DNA from: Nitrososphaerota archaeon | GTDB taxonomy: Archaea > Thermoproteota > Nitrososphaeria > Nitrososphaerales > Nitrosopumilaceae | Assembly (NCBI GenBank): GCA_016200035.1 | Contig: JACQFM010000009.1 | Span: forward strand, 1 to 5,372 | DNA: 5,372 nucleotides | Reading direction: 5' to 3' | Program-made: the position numbers and the translations under genes | Shown here: in pieces, positions 1 to 5,289 of the stretch | How the letters are laid out: each line of letters starts with the position of its first letter | Numbering within the stretch: the stretch's first letter is position 1 | The notes under the pieces: generated by a model | What the model was told of the DNA's origin: nothing | The model's input: the letters and a program-made list of their open reading frames with translations, nothing else | Databases searched by the model: none

Positions 1-1
1 C

Positions 2-58
2 GAGAAGGCAAAGATTATCAGAACTGCCGAAGCTGAAATTGCTTTGCTACAAGCCTAA
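2..58 (+). CDS. C-terminal end of an unidentified protein (partial)
   Basis: An open frame enters from the left edge and ends with TAA at 56-58. It encodes 18 residues, EKAKIIRTAEAEIALLQA, rich in Ala, Glu and Lys and likely to be a terminal helix. It lies 33 bases before the COG1325 gene on the same strand. In many archaea that gene sits near genes for ribosomal protein L15e and RNase P subunits, so a translation or RNA-processing gene is possible, but the fragment is too short to identify. The other plus-strand frame at the edge that begins with base 1 is closed by TGA at 34-36. Confidence that it is coding is moderate and rests on position and composition only. Confidence 0.5.
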   Translation, partial: EKAKIIRTAEAEIALLQA

Positions 59-62
59 TAGG

Positions 63-76
63 TTTATTTCTTATAA
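63..76 (+). promoter_or_regulatory. Putative TATA box for the COG1325 gene
   Basis: A T/A-rich element, TTTATTTCTTATAA, lies between the upstream stop and the GTG at 92. The centre of its first half (63-69) is 26 bases before the GTG, the usual distance from an archaeal TATA box to the transcription start. This predicts a transcript beginning at or very near the start codon. No purine-rich ribosome-binding site is visible before the GTG. The TTATAA half (71-76) would place initiation a few bases inside the gene, so the first half is preferred. Confidence 0.4.
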
Positions 77-91
77 CTACTCAGAAGCAGT

Positions 92-514
92 GTGGAAAAC
101 AAATTAGAAGTAAGCCTCGAAATTATAGTACATGCAACAGAAGAGTCAAGAAAAATTCTTGACTCTGCATACGAGTTGTTTGAAATAAAAGAAGATGAAT
201 TTTTGCAGGAAAATCTTACTGGACATTATGGAAATCCAATTTTACTATTAAAGACAAAACTGGCAAAAAGGAGGGCTGGAGAATTCATCCACAAACTAGT
301 TTCAAAAATTTCAAAACCTCAGTTAGATGAATTCATTAATGACATTCAGATGTATTTTGAAGATTCTTCTTTATTTGTGAGAATAGGCAAACAGGCAATG
401 GTAAGAAAATTGGTGAACTTGCAGCAAAAAGATGCAGTTAAGATAAAAATTTCAACTCCTGTCTACAGGAAAGATGACCTTGCCAAAATCTATTTGGATC
501 TTCTAAAATCGTAA
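92..514 (+). CDS. RNA-binding protein, predicted exosome subunit family (COG1325)
   Basis: A 140-residue protein that starts at GTG. It matches the archaeal family described as exosome-associated RNA-binding proteins with a dsRBD-like fold (COG1325). Family hallmarks visible are the GHYGNPI motif at residues 44-50, followed by a basic amphipathic helix with KLAKRRAGEF near 56-65. The C-terminal segment SLFVRIGKQAM at 93-103 is where the family usually has an R-x-DKQ motif; here Asp is replaced by Gly. It ends in a beta strand, DAVKIKIST (114-122). The length is normal for the family. The likely role is binding structured RNA during processing or ribosome assembly; a physical link to the exosome is a genomic-context prediction for the family and cannot be shown from this window. 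A TATA box 26 bases upstream suggests its own leaderless transcript. An 11-bp perfect hairpin lies in its 5' coding part (142-166). Confidence 0.85.
   Translation: MENKLEVSLEIIVHATEESRKILDSAYELFEIKEDEFLQENLTGHYGNPILLLKTKLAKRRAGEFIHKLVSKISKPQLDEFINDIQMYFEDSSLFVRIGKQAMVRKLVNLQQKDAVKIKISTPVYRKDDLAKIYLDLLKS
142..166 (+). repeat. Perfect 11-bp inverted repeat with 3-base loop inside the COG1325 gene
   Basis: AGAGTCAAGAA at 142-152 and its exact reverse complement TTCTTGACTCT at 156-166 are separated by AAA. The transcript would form a tight hairpin 50 to 74 bases after the start codon, across the codons for ESRKILDS. A perfect stem of this length with a short loop is not expected by chance in 5 kb. 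It could affect translation or transcript stability, or be a target of the RNA-binding protein it encodes; the regulatory role is inference. Confidence 0.6.
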
Positions 515-550
515 GACTCTTCGTGCTCCAAATTACATGAGTAGCGTTTA

Positions 551-569
551 ATAGTATTCGAACCACTAT
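551..569. repeat. Short dyad ATAGT-N9-ACTAT
   Basis: A 5-bp inverted repeat with a 9-base loop lies 36 bases after the COG1325 stop. The loop read on the minus strand resembles a tRNA T-loop (GGTTCGAAT), but no acceptor, D or anticodon arms are found around it. It may be a weak transcript-end hairpin or chance. Confidence 0.25.
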
Positions 570-576
570 GAAAACA

Positions 577-644
577 GGGAATGAGGTAATATTTGCCGCT
601 CCAGTCTGAGCAATTGCTGTGAAGAAGCCGCGACGAACCGACCC
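577..644 (+). ncRNA. Possible C/D box guide RNA (degenerate boxes)
   Basis: A GC-rich island (31 of 53 bases at 592-644) lies in an otherwise AT-rich spacer. In it four box-like motifs fall in the right order and spacing for an archaeal 2'-O-methylation guide: C-like ATGAGGT (581-587, 5 of 7 to RTGATGA), D' CTGA (606-609, exact), C'-like GTGAAGA (619-625, 6 of 7) and D-like CCGA (638-641, 3 of 4). The C to D' gap is 18 bases, D' to C' is 9 and C' to D is 12. GGG at 577-579 can pair with CCC at 642-644 as a terminal stem. The box C match is weak and no rRNA or tRNA target was identified. The island could instead be 3' untranslated sequence or a short unrecognised transcript. Confidence 0.28.
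609..618. repeat. 10-bp palindrome AGCAATTGCT
   Basis: A perfect even palindrome in the spacer before the reductase gene, about 85 bases upstream of its start. It could be a regulator-binding site, but it is far upstream of the TATA box and a 10-bp palindrome is not rare. It also forms the D' to C' junction of the guide-RNA candidate, which would constrain it differently. Confidence 0.25.
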
Positions 645-658
645 AAAATTTTGATCCA

Positions 659-664
659 TTTTTT
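659..664 (+). terminator. Oligo-T tract, possible intrinsic terminator
   Basis: Six consecutive T residues on the coding strand lie just before the TATA box of the reductase gene. Archaeal RNA polymerase commonly terminates at oligo-T tracts without a strong hairpin. This would end transcripts from the COG1325 gene or the guide-RNA candidate before the next promoter. The tract is short and the call rests on position. Confidence 0.35.
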
Positions 665-671
665 ACGGTTC

Positions 672-680
672 TTTTAAATA
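672..680 (+). promoter_or_regulatory. TATA box of the geranylgeranyl reductase gene
   Basis: TTTTAAATA is a strong archaeal TATA-box match and is the best promoter candidate in the spacer. Its centre, base 676, predicts transcription starting near 702, which coincides with the GTG at 703. This supports a leaderless mRNA and the GTG start over the TTG at 697. Confidence 0.6.
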
Positions 681-702
681 GAGTAGATCATGTTTTTTGG
701 CT

Positions 703-2154
703 GTGAAAACTGATTTTGATATCATAGTGGCAGGAGGAGGACTTGCAGGAATGATTGCAGCTCAGTCTGCTTCATATTATTCTAATCAAAGAATGTCAAT
801 TCTAATAGTTGATAGAAATCCAGAACCACAGCTGGGTAAGAAAACGATCAACGGTTGGATCTGTGGCGATGCTGTAGGAAAAAATACCGTTGATTACATG
901 ACAGAAAGGATCAAAATATCTTGGGGCAATCCTGAGATCGAGCATCCTGTAAAAGGTGTCATGGCCTTTTCTCCCGATAGAGAAACCTCGATACCATTTG
1001 ATGGTGATGGATACATGCTCAATAGACAAGAGCTGCCCCAACGTCAGCTTCGAGACGCAAAGAAGGTGGGAATAAACCTACAGTATTCTGTGGCGCTGCG
1101 CAACTTGTTGTATGAAGATGGCACGGTAGTAGGAGTTGAAGGGACAAACCTTCTAACAAACGAGCCATTTAAGAAGACTGCAAAAATTGTAGTTGATGCA
1201 ACTGGAGTAGCATCCATGCTCCGAAATGGGCTTGCCGTTAAATCAAAAATTGAGCGAAAAATAGATCGTGATGATTTGGAATCTACAGGCAGGCACATAA
1301 TGAAATTTGAACCTGGAGAAGATGACAAGACGGATTTTGATCCGGATTATTGCATCATACATCTTGATCAAGACATAGCCCCAGGGGGCTATGCGTGGGT
1401 CTTTCCAAAGGGCAAGACAAAGGTCAACATAGGTCTGGGGGTGCAACACAAGGAACTACAAAGAAGGAATGAGAGACTGGGAAAAAAGGACGACGTGGTG
1501 AAGCTGATAAATGATTATGTTAAGCAGAACAAGGCAATCAAAAATCCAAAATTATCTGATGACCCAAGTGATTCGGTTAATGCCACTGGTACATGGCAGG
1601 TTTCTGTACGAAGACAAAATGACTGTCTTGTGGCAAATGGCTACATGATTGTTGGTGATTCGGCATGGATGCCAAAGCCACTTGATGCAGGAGGAATTGG
1701 TCCTGCAATAGTTGCTGCAACAATAATTGGAAAAGATGCTGTGGCAGCTATAGAGGCTGGTGATGTAAGCGAAAATGCACTCTGGCAATACAACATAGAT
1801 TTCATAAACGATTATGGATACAAAACAGCTGGCTTAGAAGTATTCAGAAGATTATTGCAGACTCTAACCAATGAGCAGATAAACTATGGAATGAAACACT
1901 TTTTGTCTAATCTTGATGTCGAAGCCATAAGTAAAGGAGAGCACCCCGATTTTGGAACTGTAGGTAAGCTTGGCATGCTAATCCGTGGTGCTTTAAACAA
2001 AAAACTTGCAGATGGTCTTAGGTTCACGGCGCATCAAAATAAAATTTTGACACAACATTATTACAACTTCCCCAAGACACCAGATGGATATGATGCGTGG
2101 CATCATACTTTGCACAAGATATTAGACGAATCATTTGCAAGACTGAAGAATTAA
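703..2154 (+). CDS. Geranylgeranyl reductase family FAD-dependent oxidoreductase
   Basis: A 483-residue flavoprotein. In archaea this family hydrogenates double bonds in geranylgeranyl chains of membrane lipid precursors and sometimes of quinones, using FAD. Visible motifs are the N-terminal Rossmann dinucleotide fold DIIVAGGGLAG (residues 6-16), the GWICGDAVGKN segment (51-61), DATG (165-168), YAWVFPKG (230-237), which is the W/F-P active-site signature of these reductases, and the second FAD-binding GD motif with PLDAGGIGPA (IVGDSA 316-321; 326-335). It is longer than the roughly 400-450 residues common in the family, owing to an alpha-helical C-terminal part rich in aromatics and His (after about 350). 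There are no transmembrane segments, so it is probably a peripheral membrane enzyme. TTG at 697 would add two residues; GTG at 703 is preferred because the TATA box predicts initiation there. Archaea often carry several paralogues, so the exact substrate cannot be assigned. Confidence 0.88.
   Translation: MKTDFDIIVAGGGLAGMIAAQSASYYSNQRMSILIVDRNPEPQLGKKTINGWICGDAVGKNTVDYMTERIKISWGNPEIEHPVKGVMAFSPDRETSIPFDGDGYMLNRQELPQRQLRDAKKVGINLQYSVALRNLLYEDGTVVGVEGTNLLTNEPFKKTAKIVVDATGVASMLRNGLAVKSKIERKIDRDDLESTGRHIMKFEPGEDDKTDFDPDYCIIHLDQDIAPGGYAWVFPKGKTKVNIGLGVQHKELQRRNERLGKKDDVVKLINDYVKQNKAIKNPKLSDDPSDSVNATGTWQVSVRRQNDCLVANGYMIVGDSAWMPKPLDAGGIGPAIVAATIIGKDAVAAIEAGDVSENALWQYNIDFINDYGYKTAGLEVFRRLLQTLTNEQINYGMKHFLSNLDVEAISKGEHPDFGTVGKLGMLIRGALNKKLADGLRFTAHQNKILTQHYYNFPKTPDGYDAWHHTLHKILDESFARLKN
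1374..1393 (+). repeat. Perfect 9-bp GC-rich inverted repeat inside the reductase gene
   Basis: CATAGCCCC (1374-1382) and GGGGCTATG (1385-1393) flank a 2-base AG spacer; as RNA this is an 8-bp stem with a 4-base loop. It lies across the codons leading into the conserved YAWVFPKG motif, so some of the symmetry may be forced by the protein sequence. Any effect on translation is speculative. Confidence 0.45.
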
Positions 2155-2175
2155 TCTGCAATCTACCGAAGACTA

Positions 2176-2186
2176 TTTTTAAATTA
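2176..2186 (+). promoter_or_regulatory. TATA box of the ATPase-VWA unit
   Basis: TTTTTAAATTA lies in the 53-base gap after the reductase stop. Its centre at 2181 predicts transcription starting around 2207, one base before the in-frame GTG at 2208. It separates the ATPase-VWA pair from the reductase gene as its own transcription unit and decides the ATPase start. The five T residues could also serve as the 3' end signal of the reductase transcript. Confidence 0.55.
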
Positions 2187-2207
2187 AGGTGCGTACACAC
2201 AAAATTA

Positions 2208-3005
2208 GTGCTCGAAGAATCTCTCTATATAGATTGGAATAACTCCTTTGAAGTTTTAGACAAGGCTTACGAGTCTGATCTGTTTGTACTAATAATAGGA
2301 CCAAAGGGAACAGGTAAGACAATACTTGTACGAGAATTTGCCAAGAAAAAAGGAGTCAAACTTGAATCAATTAATTTTAGTTTGAGAACTCGCGAGAGTC
2401 ATCTGATTGGAGCAAAAACATTAGAAAACGGATCTATTGGTTTTGATGAAGGTTTACTAGTAAAATCAATGAAGGAGGGCGGCATGCTTTACCTTGATGA
2501 AGTAAACGCAGCAGAGGCAGATGTCTTACTTAGATTGGATGAGGCGTTAGATGATCGAAGACAGATTATTTTAAAGGAATCAGGTGGAGAATTGATTCAA
2601 GCAAGTAGTGGATGGTTTGTAATTGCAACAATTAATCCTCTGACACATGTTGGAACAAAGGAGCTGCCCCCACAGCTTTTAAGCAGATTTCCTGTGAGAA
2701 TAAAATTAGATTATCCTCCAGAAGGGATTGAACTTGAGATTGTAAAAAAGTATATCAAAGGATCACATGACAAAGAACTTTTACAAGGAATTAAGCTTGC
2801 AAACTCATTACGTCAGGCAGCTGCCGTTGAAGAACTCTATTATTCTCCAAGTTTACGAGAAACAATTGCTTTTGGTAAGATGCTTGATGTAGGAGTAAAA
2901 CCAAGACAGGCTGCAGATATCATATTTGCAAATGTGTATTCACAGTGGGGTGGCATCGAATATCAAAAGGTCAGCGACATCATCACATCTATGTTTGGTA
3001 ACTGA
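2208..3005 (+). CDS. MoxR-type AAA+ ATPase (NorQ/CbbQ/CobS-like)
   Basis: A 265-residue single-domain AAA+ ATPase. Numbered from GTG 2208: Walker A GPKGTGKT at 31-38, Walker B MLYLDEVN at 93-100, sensor 1 ATINP at 140-144, arginine finger in LLSRF (Arg160), and sensor 2 in SPSLRET (213-219). The order DEGLL-KEGGMLYLDEV and the ATINPLTHVGTKELPPQLLSRF stretch fit the MoxR group, whose members form hexameric rings that act with a VWA-domain partner to insert metals, activate or remodel enzymes. The partner is encoded next, overlapping by one base. The open frame extends upstream to GTG 2097, but that start would overlap the reductase gene by 58 bases and add 37 residues unlike the family; the TATA box at 2176-2186 supports 2208. 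Subfamily is uncertain: sequence resembles NorQ/CbbQ in length, but no nor, cbb or cob gene is present. Confidence 0.85.
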   Translation: MLEESLYIDWNNSFEVLDKAYESDLFVLIIGPKGTGKTILVREFAKKKGVKLESINFSLRTRESHLIGAKTLENGSIGFDEGLLVKSMKEGGMLYLDEVNAAEADVLLRLDEALDDRRQIILKESGGELIQASSGWFVIATINPLTHVGTKELPPQLLSRFPVRIKLDYPPEGIELEIVKKYIKGSHDKELLQGIKLANSLRQAAAVEELYYSPSLRETIAFGKMLDVGVKPRQAADIIFANVYSQWGGIEYQKVSDIITSMFGN

Positions 3006-3007
3006 TG
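3003..3007 (+). promoter_or_regulatory. TGATG stop-start overlap coupling ATPase and VWA genes
   Basis: The TGA stop of the ATPase (3003-3005) shares its last A with the ATG of the VWA gene (3005-3007). There is no recognisable ribosome-binding site just upstream, so the terminating ribosome probably reinitiates. This is typical for subunits of one complex. Confidence 0.7.
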
Positions 3008-4570
3008 CAATCATTACATCTTAGAAATGATACTTTGCTTGAAATTGCCACCTTCCTAGTGAGAAGGTGGTCTGAAAAAAATAATATTGCGGTAGGAATA
3101 GGAGAAAAAAAGGAAATTCAAACCAAACTTAGAGAAAACAAGGTAGTCATGTTTCCTCTAGAGCATTATTATGGCTCTGACTTTCAAAAGTACAGACAAT
3201 TTAGAACTGCTTTGTGGTATGAAGCAATGAGGCTAAGATACTGCAACAAGATTCTAAGCAACGATCATGCCTATGGATTTTTGCTAAATACCCTTGAAAC
3301 ACGCAGAATAGAAACACTTGGCAGAAGGGAATGGCGAGGAATGGATGAGGAAATAATATTCAATTATGGCTTTGCCTGGCTTTATCGACCTCTCTTAAAT
3401 TCACTTTATGGAAGAACAAGGGTAGTGGAAGGATTTGCTCAATACTTTTTGATGGGAGACATAAAAGGCGAAGTCACACCAAGCCAGTTTGAAAAAATTG
3501 TCAAGGCTTGTCAGCTAGCAAACGATTTCGTTAAAGATGCCATAGATAATAATTATGATACAGAATGGCTTGAAAAAAAAATTCCAGAAATAGTAAAAAT
3601 TTTAGAAATCGACCCATTGCTAACCATACCGTTGTCAATTCCAAAATTAAGTACAGGAATTGCAATATCCGATGATGATTTTATAAAATCTATAGGTAAG
3701 ATTGCAAAATTCCGTGAAGGTGACTTTGGTCAACTCGATCCAAAGCGAACATATGAAGGCAAAACTGTCTTTGAAGAGTTCAAAGTTTTACTGGAAGAGA
3801 CAACAAGAAACGAAAACAGGGGTCTAAGCACTCAGAATATTGGAATAAGTATTCCCTCTTCGATGAATGTAGATGAATCGAAGATCTATGATGTAGATCT
3901 TGTGAGCAATCTCAAGGCCAAATTCAAAGAATGGAAGACTGGTTGGAAGGAACAACACGTGAATTCAGGGGATGAGTTTGATGAAGAGGCCTACCTAGAA
4001 GGTCATAGTCCATTTCTTACTGATATGAAGATAACCATCAAGACCAGAATAGTCATTTTACTTGATCATTCCTCAAGCATAGCAAACGAGCAGGTCCAGT
4101 ACAAAAAAGCTACACTTGCGCTCTGCGAGGTACTTGCCTTTTTAAAAGTAAAGTTTTCTGTCTATGCCTTCAGTACCGAACAAAAACAGGTAATTTGCTG
4201 GATGGTAAAGCCTGAAAACGTCAAATGGAATAGCATAGCTGCAAAAAGACTAGCTCAGATAAGAGCAAACGGAGGAACTCCCTTGGCTGAAGTATATTCA
4301 ATAATGCTACCAATGCTGCGTTCAAAAAAACCTGACATCTTTCTAACACTGTCTGATGGCGAACCGTCTGATCCTGACGCCGTTCGTTCAATGGTTCATA
4401 CGTTCAAACTCTTGGGCATAAAGATGGTAGCAATTGGCGTGGGACCTGATACGATGATATCCACCATTATAGCAAGCAACCTAAAACATCTAGGATATGA
4501 AAATACACTAGCAGTAAGCAGACTAAAAGATATCCCAAATCGTGTCTTGAATGTCTTGGGAAGAAACTAA
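3005..4570 (+). CDS. VWA-domain protein, partner of the MoxR-type ATPase (NorD/CbbO/CobT-like)
   Basis: A 521-residue soluble protein. The C-terminal third (about 346-515) is a von Willebrand A domain with an intact metal-ion-dependent adhesion site: DHSSS at 354-358 (Asp354, Ser356, Ser358), Thr425 in GGTPL and Asp451 in LSDGEPSD. The N-terminal part is helical and contains LETRRIETLGRREWRGMDEEI (97-117 region), similar in style to the E-x-x-R-x-E-x-x-G segment of CobT-type proteins. Before the VWA domain, SGDEFDEEAYLEG (321-333) occupies the place of the G-x-(L/V)-D motif common in NorD/CobT proteins. The middle (about 215-320) is charged and probably flexible. The ATG overlaps the ATPase stop as TGATG, implying translational coupling and a fixed ratio. 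The inferred role is to bind a client, through the metal site, for the ATPase ring; the client is unknown. Confidence 0.82.
   Translation: MQSLHLRNDTLLEIATFLVRRWSEKNNIAVGIGEKKEIQTKLRENKVVMFPLEHYYGSDFQKYRQFRTALWYEAMRLRYCNKILSNDHAYGFLLNTLETRRIETLGRREWRGMDEEIIFNYGFAWLYRPLLNSLYGRTRVVEGFAQYFLMGDIKGEVTPSQFEKIVKACQLANDFVKDAIDNNYDTEWLEKKIPEIVKILEIDPLLTIPLSIPKLSTGIAISDDDFIKSIGKIAKFREGDFGQLDPKRTYEGKTVFEEFKVLLEETTRNENRGLSTQNIGISIPSSMNVDESKIYDVDLVSNLKAKFKEWKTGWKEQHVNSGDEFDEEAYLEGHSPFLTDMKITIKTRIVILLDHSSSIANEQVQYKKATLALCEVLAFLKVKFSVYAFSTEQKQVICWMVKPENVKWNSIAAKRLAQIRANGGTPLAEVYSIMLPMLRSKKPDIFLTLSDGEPSDPDAVRSMVHTFKLLGIKMVAIGVGPDTMISTIIASNLKHLGYENTLAVSRLKDIPNRVLNVLGRN
3048..3070 (+). repeat. Perfect 8-bp inverted repeat near the 5' end of the VWA gene
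   Basis: CCACCTTC (3048-3055) and GAAGGTGG (3063-3070) flank a 7-base loop. The hairpin would begin 43 bases after the start codon, a location similar to the longer stem in the COG1325 gene. A single 8-bp stem is close to chance expectation in a window of this size, so the call is structural only. Confidence 0.4.
3881..3901 (+). repeat. Perfect 8-bp inverted repeat in the linker region of the VWA gene
   Basis: AAGATCTA (3881-3888) and TAGATCTT (3894-3901) flank the loop TGATG. It lies in the segment coding for the poorly conserved middle of the VWA protein, just after a second small dyad, GGAATA-AG-TATTCC (3842-3855). Both may be chance; no function is proposed. Confidence 0.35.
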
Positions 4571-4596
4571 GTTACAGAATTTCTAATCTGTTTAAC
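4571..4596 (+). terminator. Weak hairpin directly after the VWA stop codon
   Basis: GTTACAGA begins right after the TAA, and TCTGTTTAAC (4587-4596) can pair with it, giving a 5-bp ACAGA/TCTGT stem with an 8-base loop plus three more pairs across a 2-base bulge. No T tract follows it, so classical intrinsic termination is doubtful. It may mark the 3' end of the ATPase-VWA transcript. The rest of the 97-base gap to the next gene is AT-rich without a clear TATA box at the expected place; TTTCTAAAATA at 4644-4654 is a poor fit, only about 19 bases before the next ATG. Confidence 0.25.
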
Positions 4597-4667
4597 ATAG
4601 TGATATCAAAGCGTTCCTCAACAATCTCTATTAGATTCATTTCTTTCTAAAATAGATAGAGTATATC

Positions 4668-5123
4668 ATGAAATGTCTTTCAGTATCACAGCCGTATGCA
4701 GATCTAATAGTTCAAGGCAAAAAAACAATTGAACTTAGAACATGGAATACAAAGTTTCGTGGGGAATTTCTTGTGCATGCCCCATTTAAGATAAAAAAAG
4801 ATGCCTGTAAGAGGCTTGGTATTGATGAGACGAAGCTAAGAACTGGTGTCATCATAGGCAAGGCTGAAATTTATGATGTCAAAGTGTATAATTCGGTTTC
4901 TGAGCTTAAGGCAGATTACAAGAAACATTTTGCCACCGAGGAATTTTTGCGTCACAAGTATGGGTTTTTGTTAAAAATACCCAAAGAGTTACGCATGCCA
5001 ATACCTTACAAAGGTTCGCTTGGATTCTTTAACGTACATTTAGGTACAAAAGTAAAGGAAAATGATATCAAATCAGAGCTATTCGATGAAGAACACAGGT
5101 ACCAATGGGTAGGAAGACATTAA
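4668..5123 (+). CDS. ASCH-domain protein
   Basis: A 151-residue protein with an N-terminal ASCH (ASC-1 homology) domain of the PUA-like superfamily. It begins MKCLSVSQPYADLIVQGKKT, the usual L-S-x-x-Q-P-(W/Y)-A-x-L-I opening, followed by the signature G-x-K-x-x-E-x-R as GKKTIELR at residues 17-24, then RGEFLVHAP (31-39) and a late GSLGFFNV strand (116-123). Family members bind RNA or act on modified nucleosides; the bacterial YqfB protein hydrolyses N4-acetylcytidine, but the residue context of its catalytic Lys and Thr is not obviously kept here (Glu22 falls where Thr would be), so no enzyme activity is assigned. The last 27 residues, charged and ending HRYQWVGRH, extend beyond the core. ATG at 4668 directly opens the conserved domain, so the start is secure. 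It stands apart from the VWA gene by 97 bases. Confidence 0.85.
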   Translation: MKCLSVSQPYADLIVQGKKTIELRTWNTKFRGEFLVHAPFKIKKDACKRLGIDETKLRTGVIIGKAEIYDVKVYNSVSELKADYKKHFATEEFLRHKYGFLLKIPKELRMPIPYKGSLGFFNVHLGTKVKENDIKSELFDEEHRYQWVGRH

Positions 5124-5159
5124 GATTATCAAACAGTGTAAACGAGTTTATCGATAATC
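5124..5159 (+). terminator. Dyad-symmetric element right after the ASCH gene
   Basis: GATTATC (5124-5130), starting at the base after the stop codon, is the reverse complement of GATAATC (5153-5159). Inside lies TAAAC-GA-GTTTA (5139-5150), and the perfect palindrome TTATCGATAA overlaps the right arm (5148-5157). It could fold as a transcript-end hairpin or be a binding site. No oligo-T follows immediately; a T5 tract occurs only at 5258-5262. Confidence 0.35.
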
Positions 5160-5289
5160 AATAAAAATAGAATACCCCACTTTCCTTCGTAAAAATCTGC
5201 ACTAACTGTTTACAAAATTAATCAAAAGCTACGGTTCAACCTTAAGATACAACTCTAATTTTTATGAGTCATATTTTCTGCCACGATCT
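5160..5289. other. AT-rich spacer without a recognised gene
   Basis: Between the dyad element and the two edge ORFs I see only AT-rich sequence, stop codons in all useful frames, a T5 tract (5258-5262) that could end the ASCH transcript, and ACTGTTT (5205-5211), complementary to AAACAGT inside the dyad (5131-5137). No tRNA, C/D box pair or recognisable protein is found. Confidence 0.5.

Noticed and set aside
551..569. tRNA T-arm-like sequence (GGTTCGAAT on the minus strand)
   Set aside because: No acceptor stem, D arm or anticodon arm can be built around it.
438..659. A 73-codon minus-strand frame across the end of the COG1325 gene and the spacer
   Set aside because: It overlaps a confident gene, has no recognisable family and no promoter in the expected place; the spacer part is better explained by a possible RNA and by a promoter on the plus strand.
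802..1788. Four minus-strand frames of 68 to 94 codons inside the reductase gene
   Set aside because: They are antisense shadows of a well-supported gene, with Ser/Arg/Ile/Cys-rich translations and no family resemblance.
2097..2207. Upstream extension of the ATPase to GTG 2097
   Set aside because: It would overlap the reductase by 58 bases, adds a segment not typical of MoxR ATPases, and lies upstream of the TATA box that fits a start at 2208.
2208..4570. Naming the pair cbbQ/cbbO, norQ/norD or cobS/cobT
   Set aside because: Similarity is at the level of architecture and motifs, with mixed features, and no gene of the Rubisco, nitric oxide reductase or cobalamin systems is in the window.
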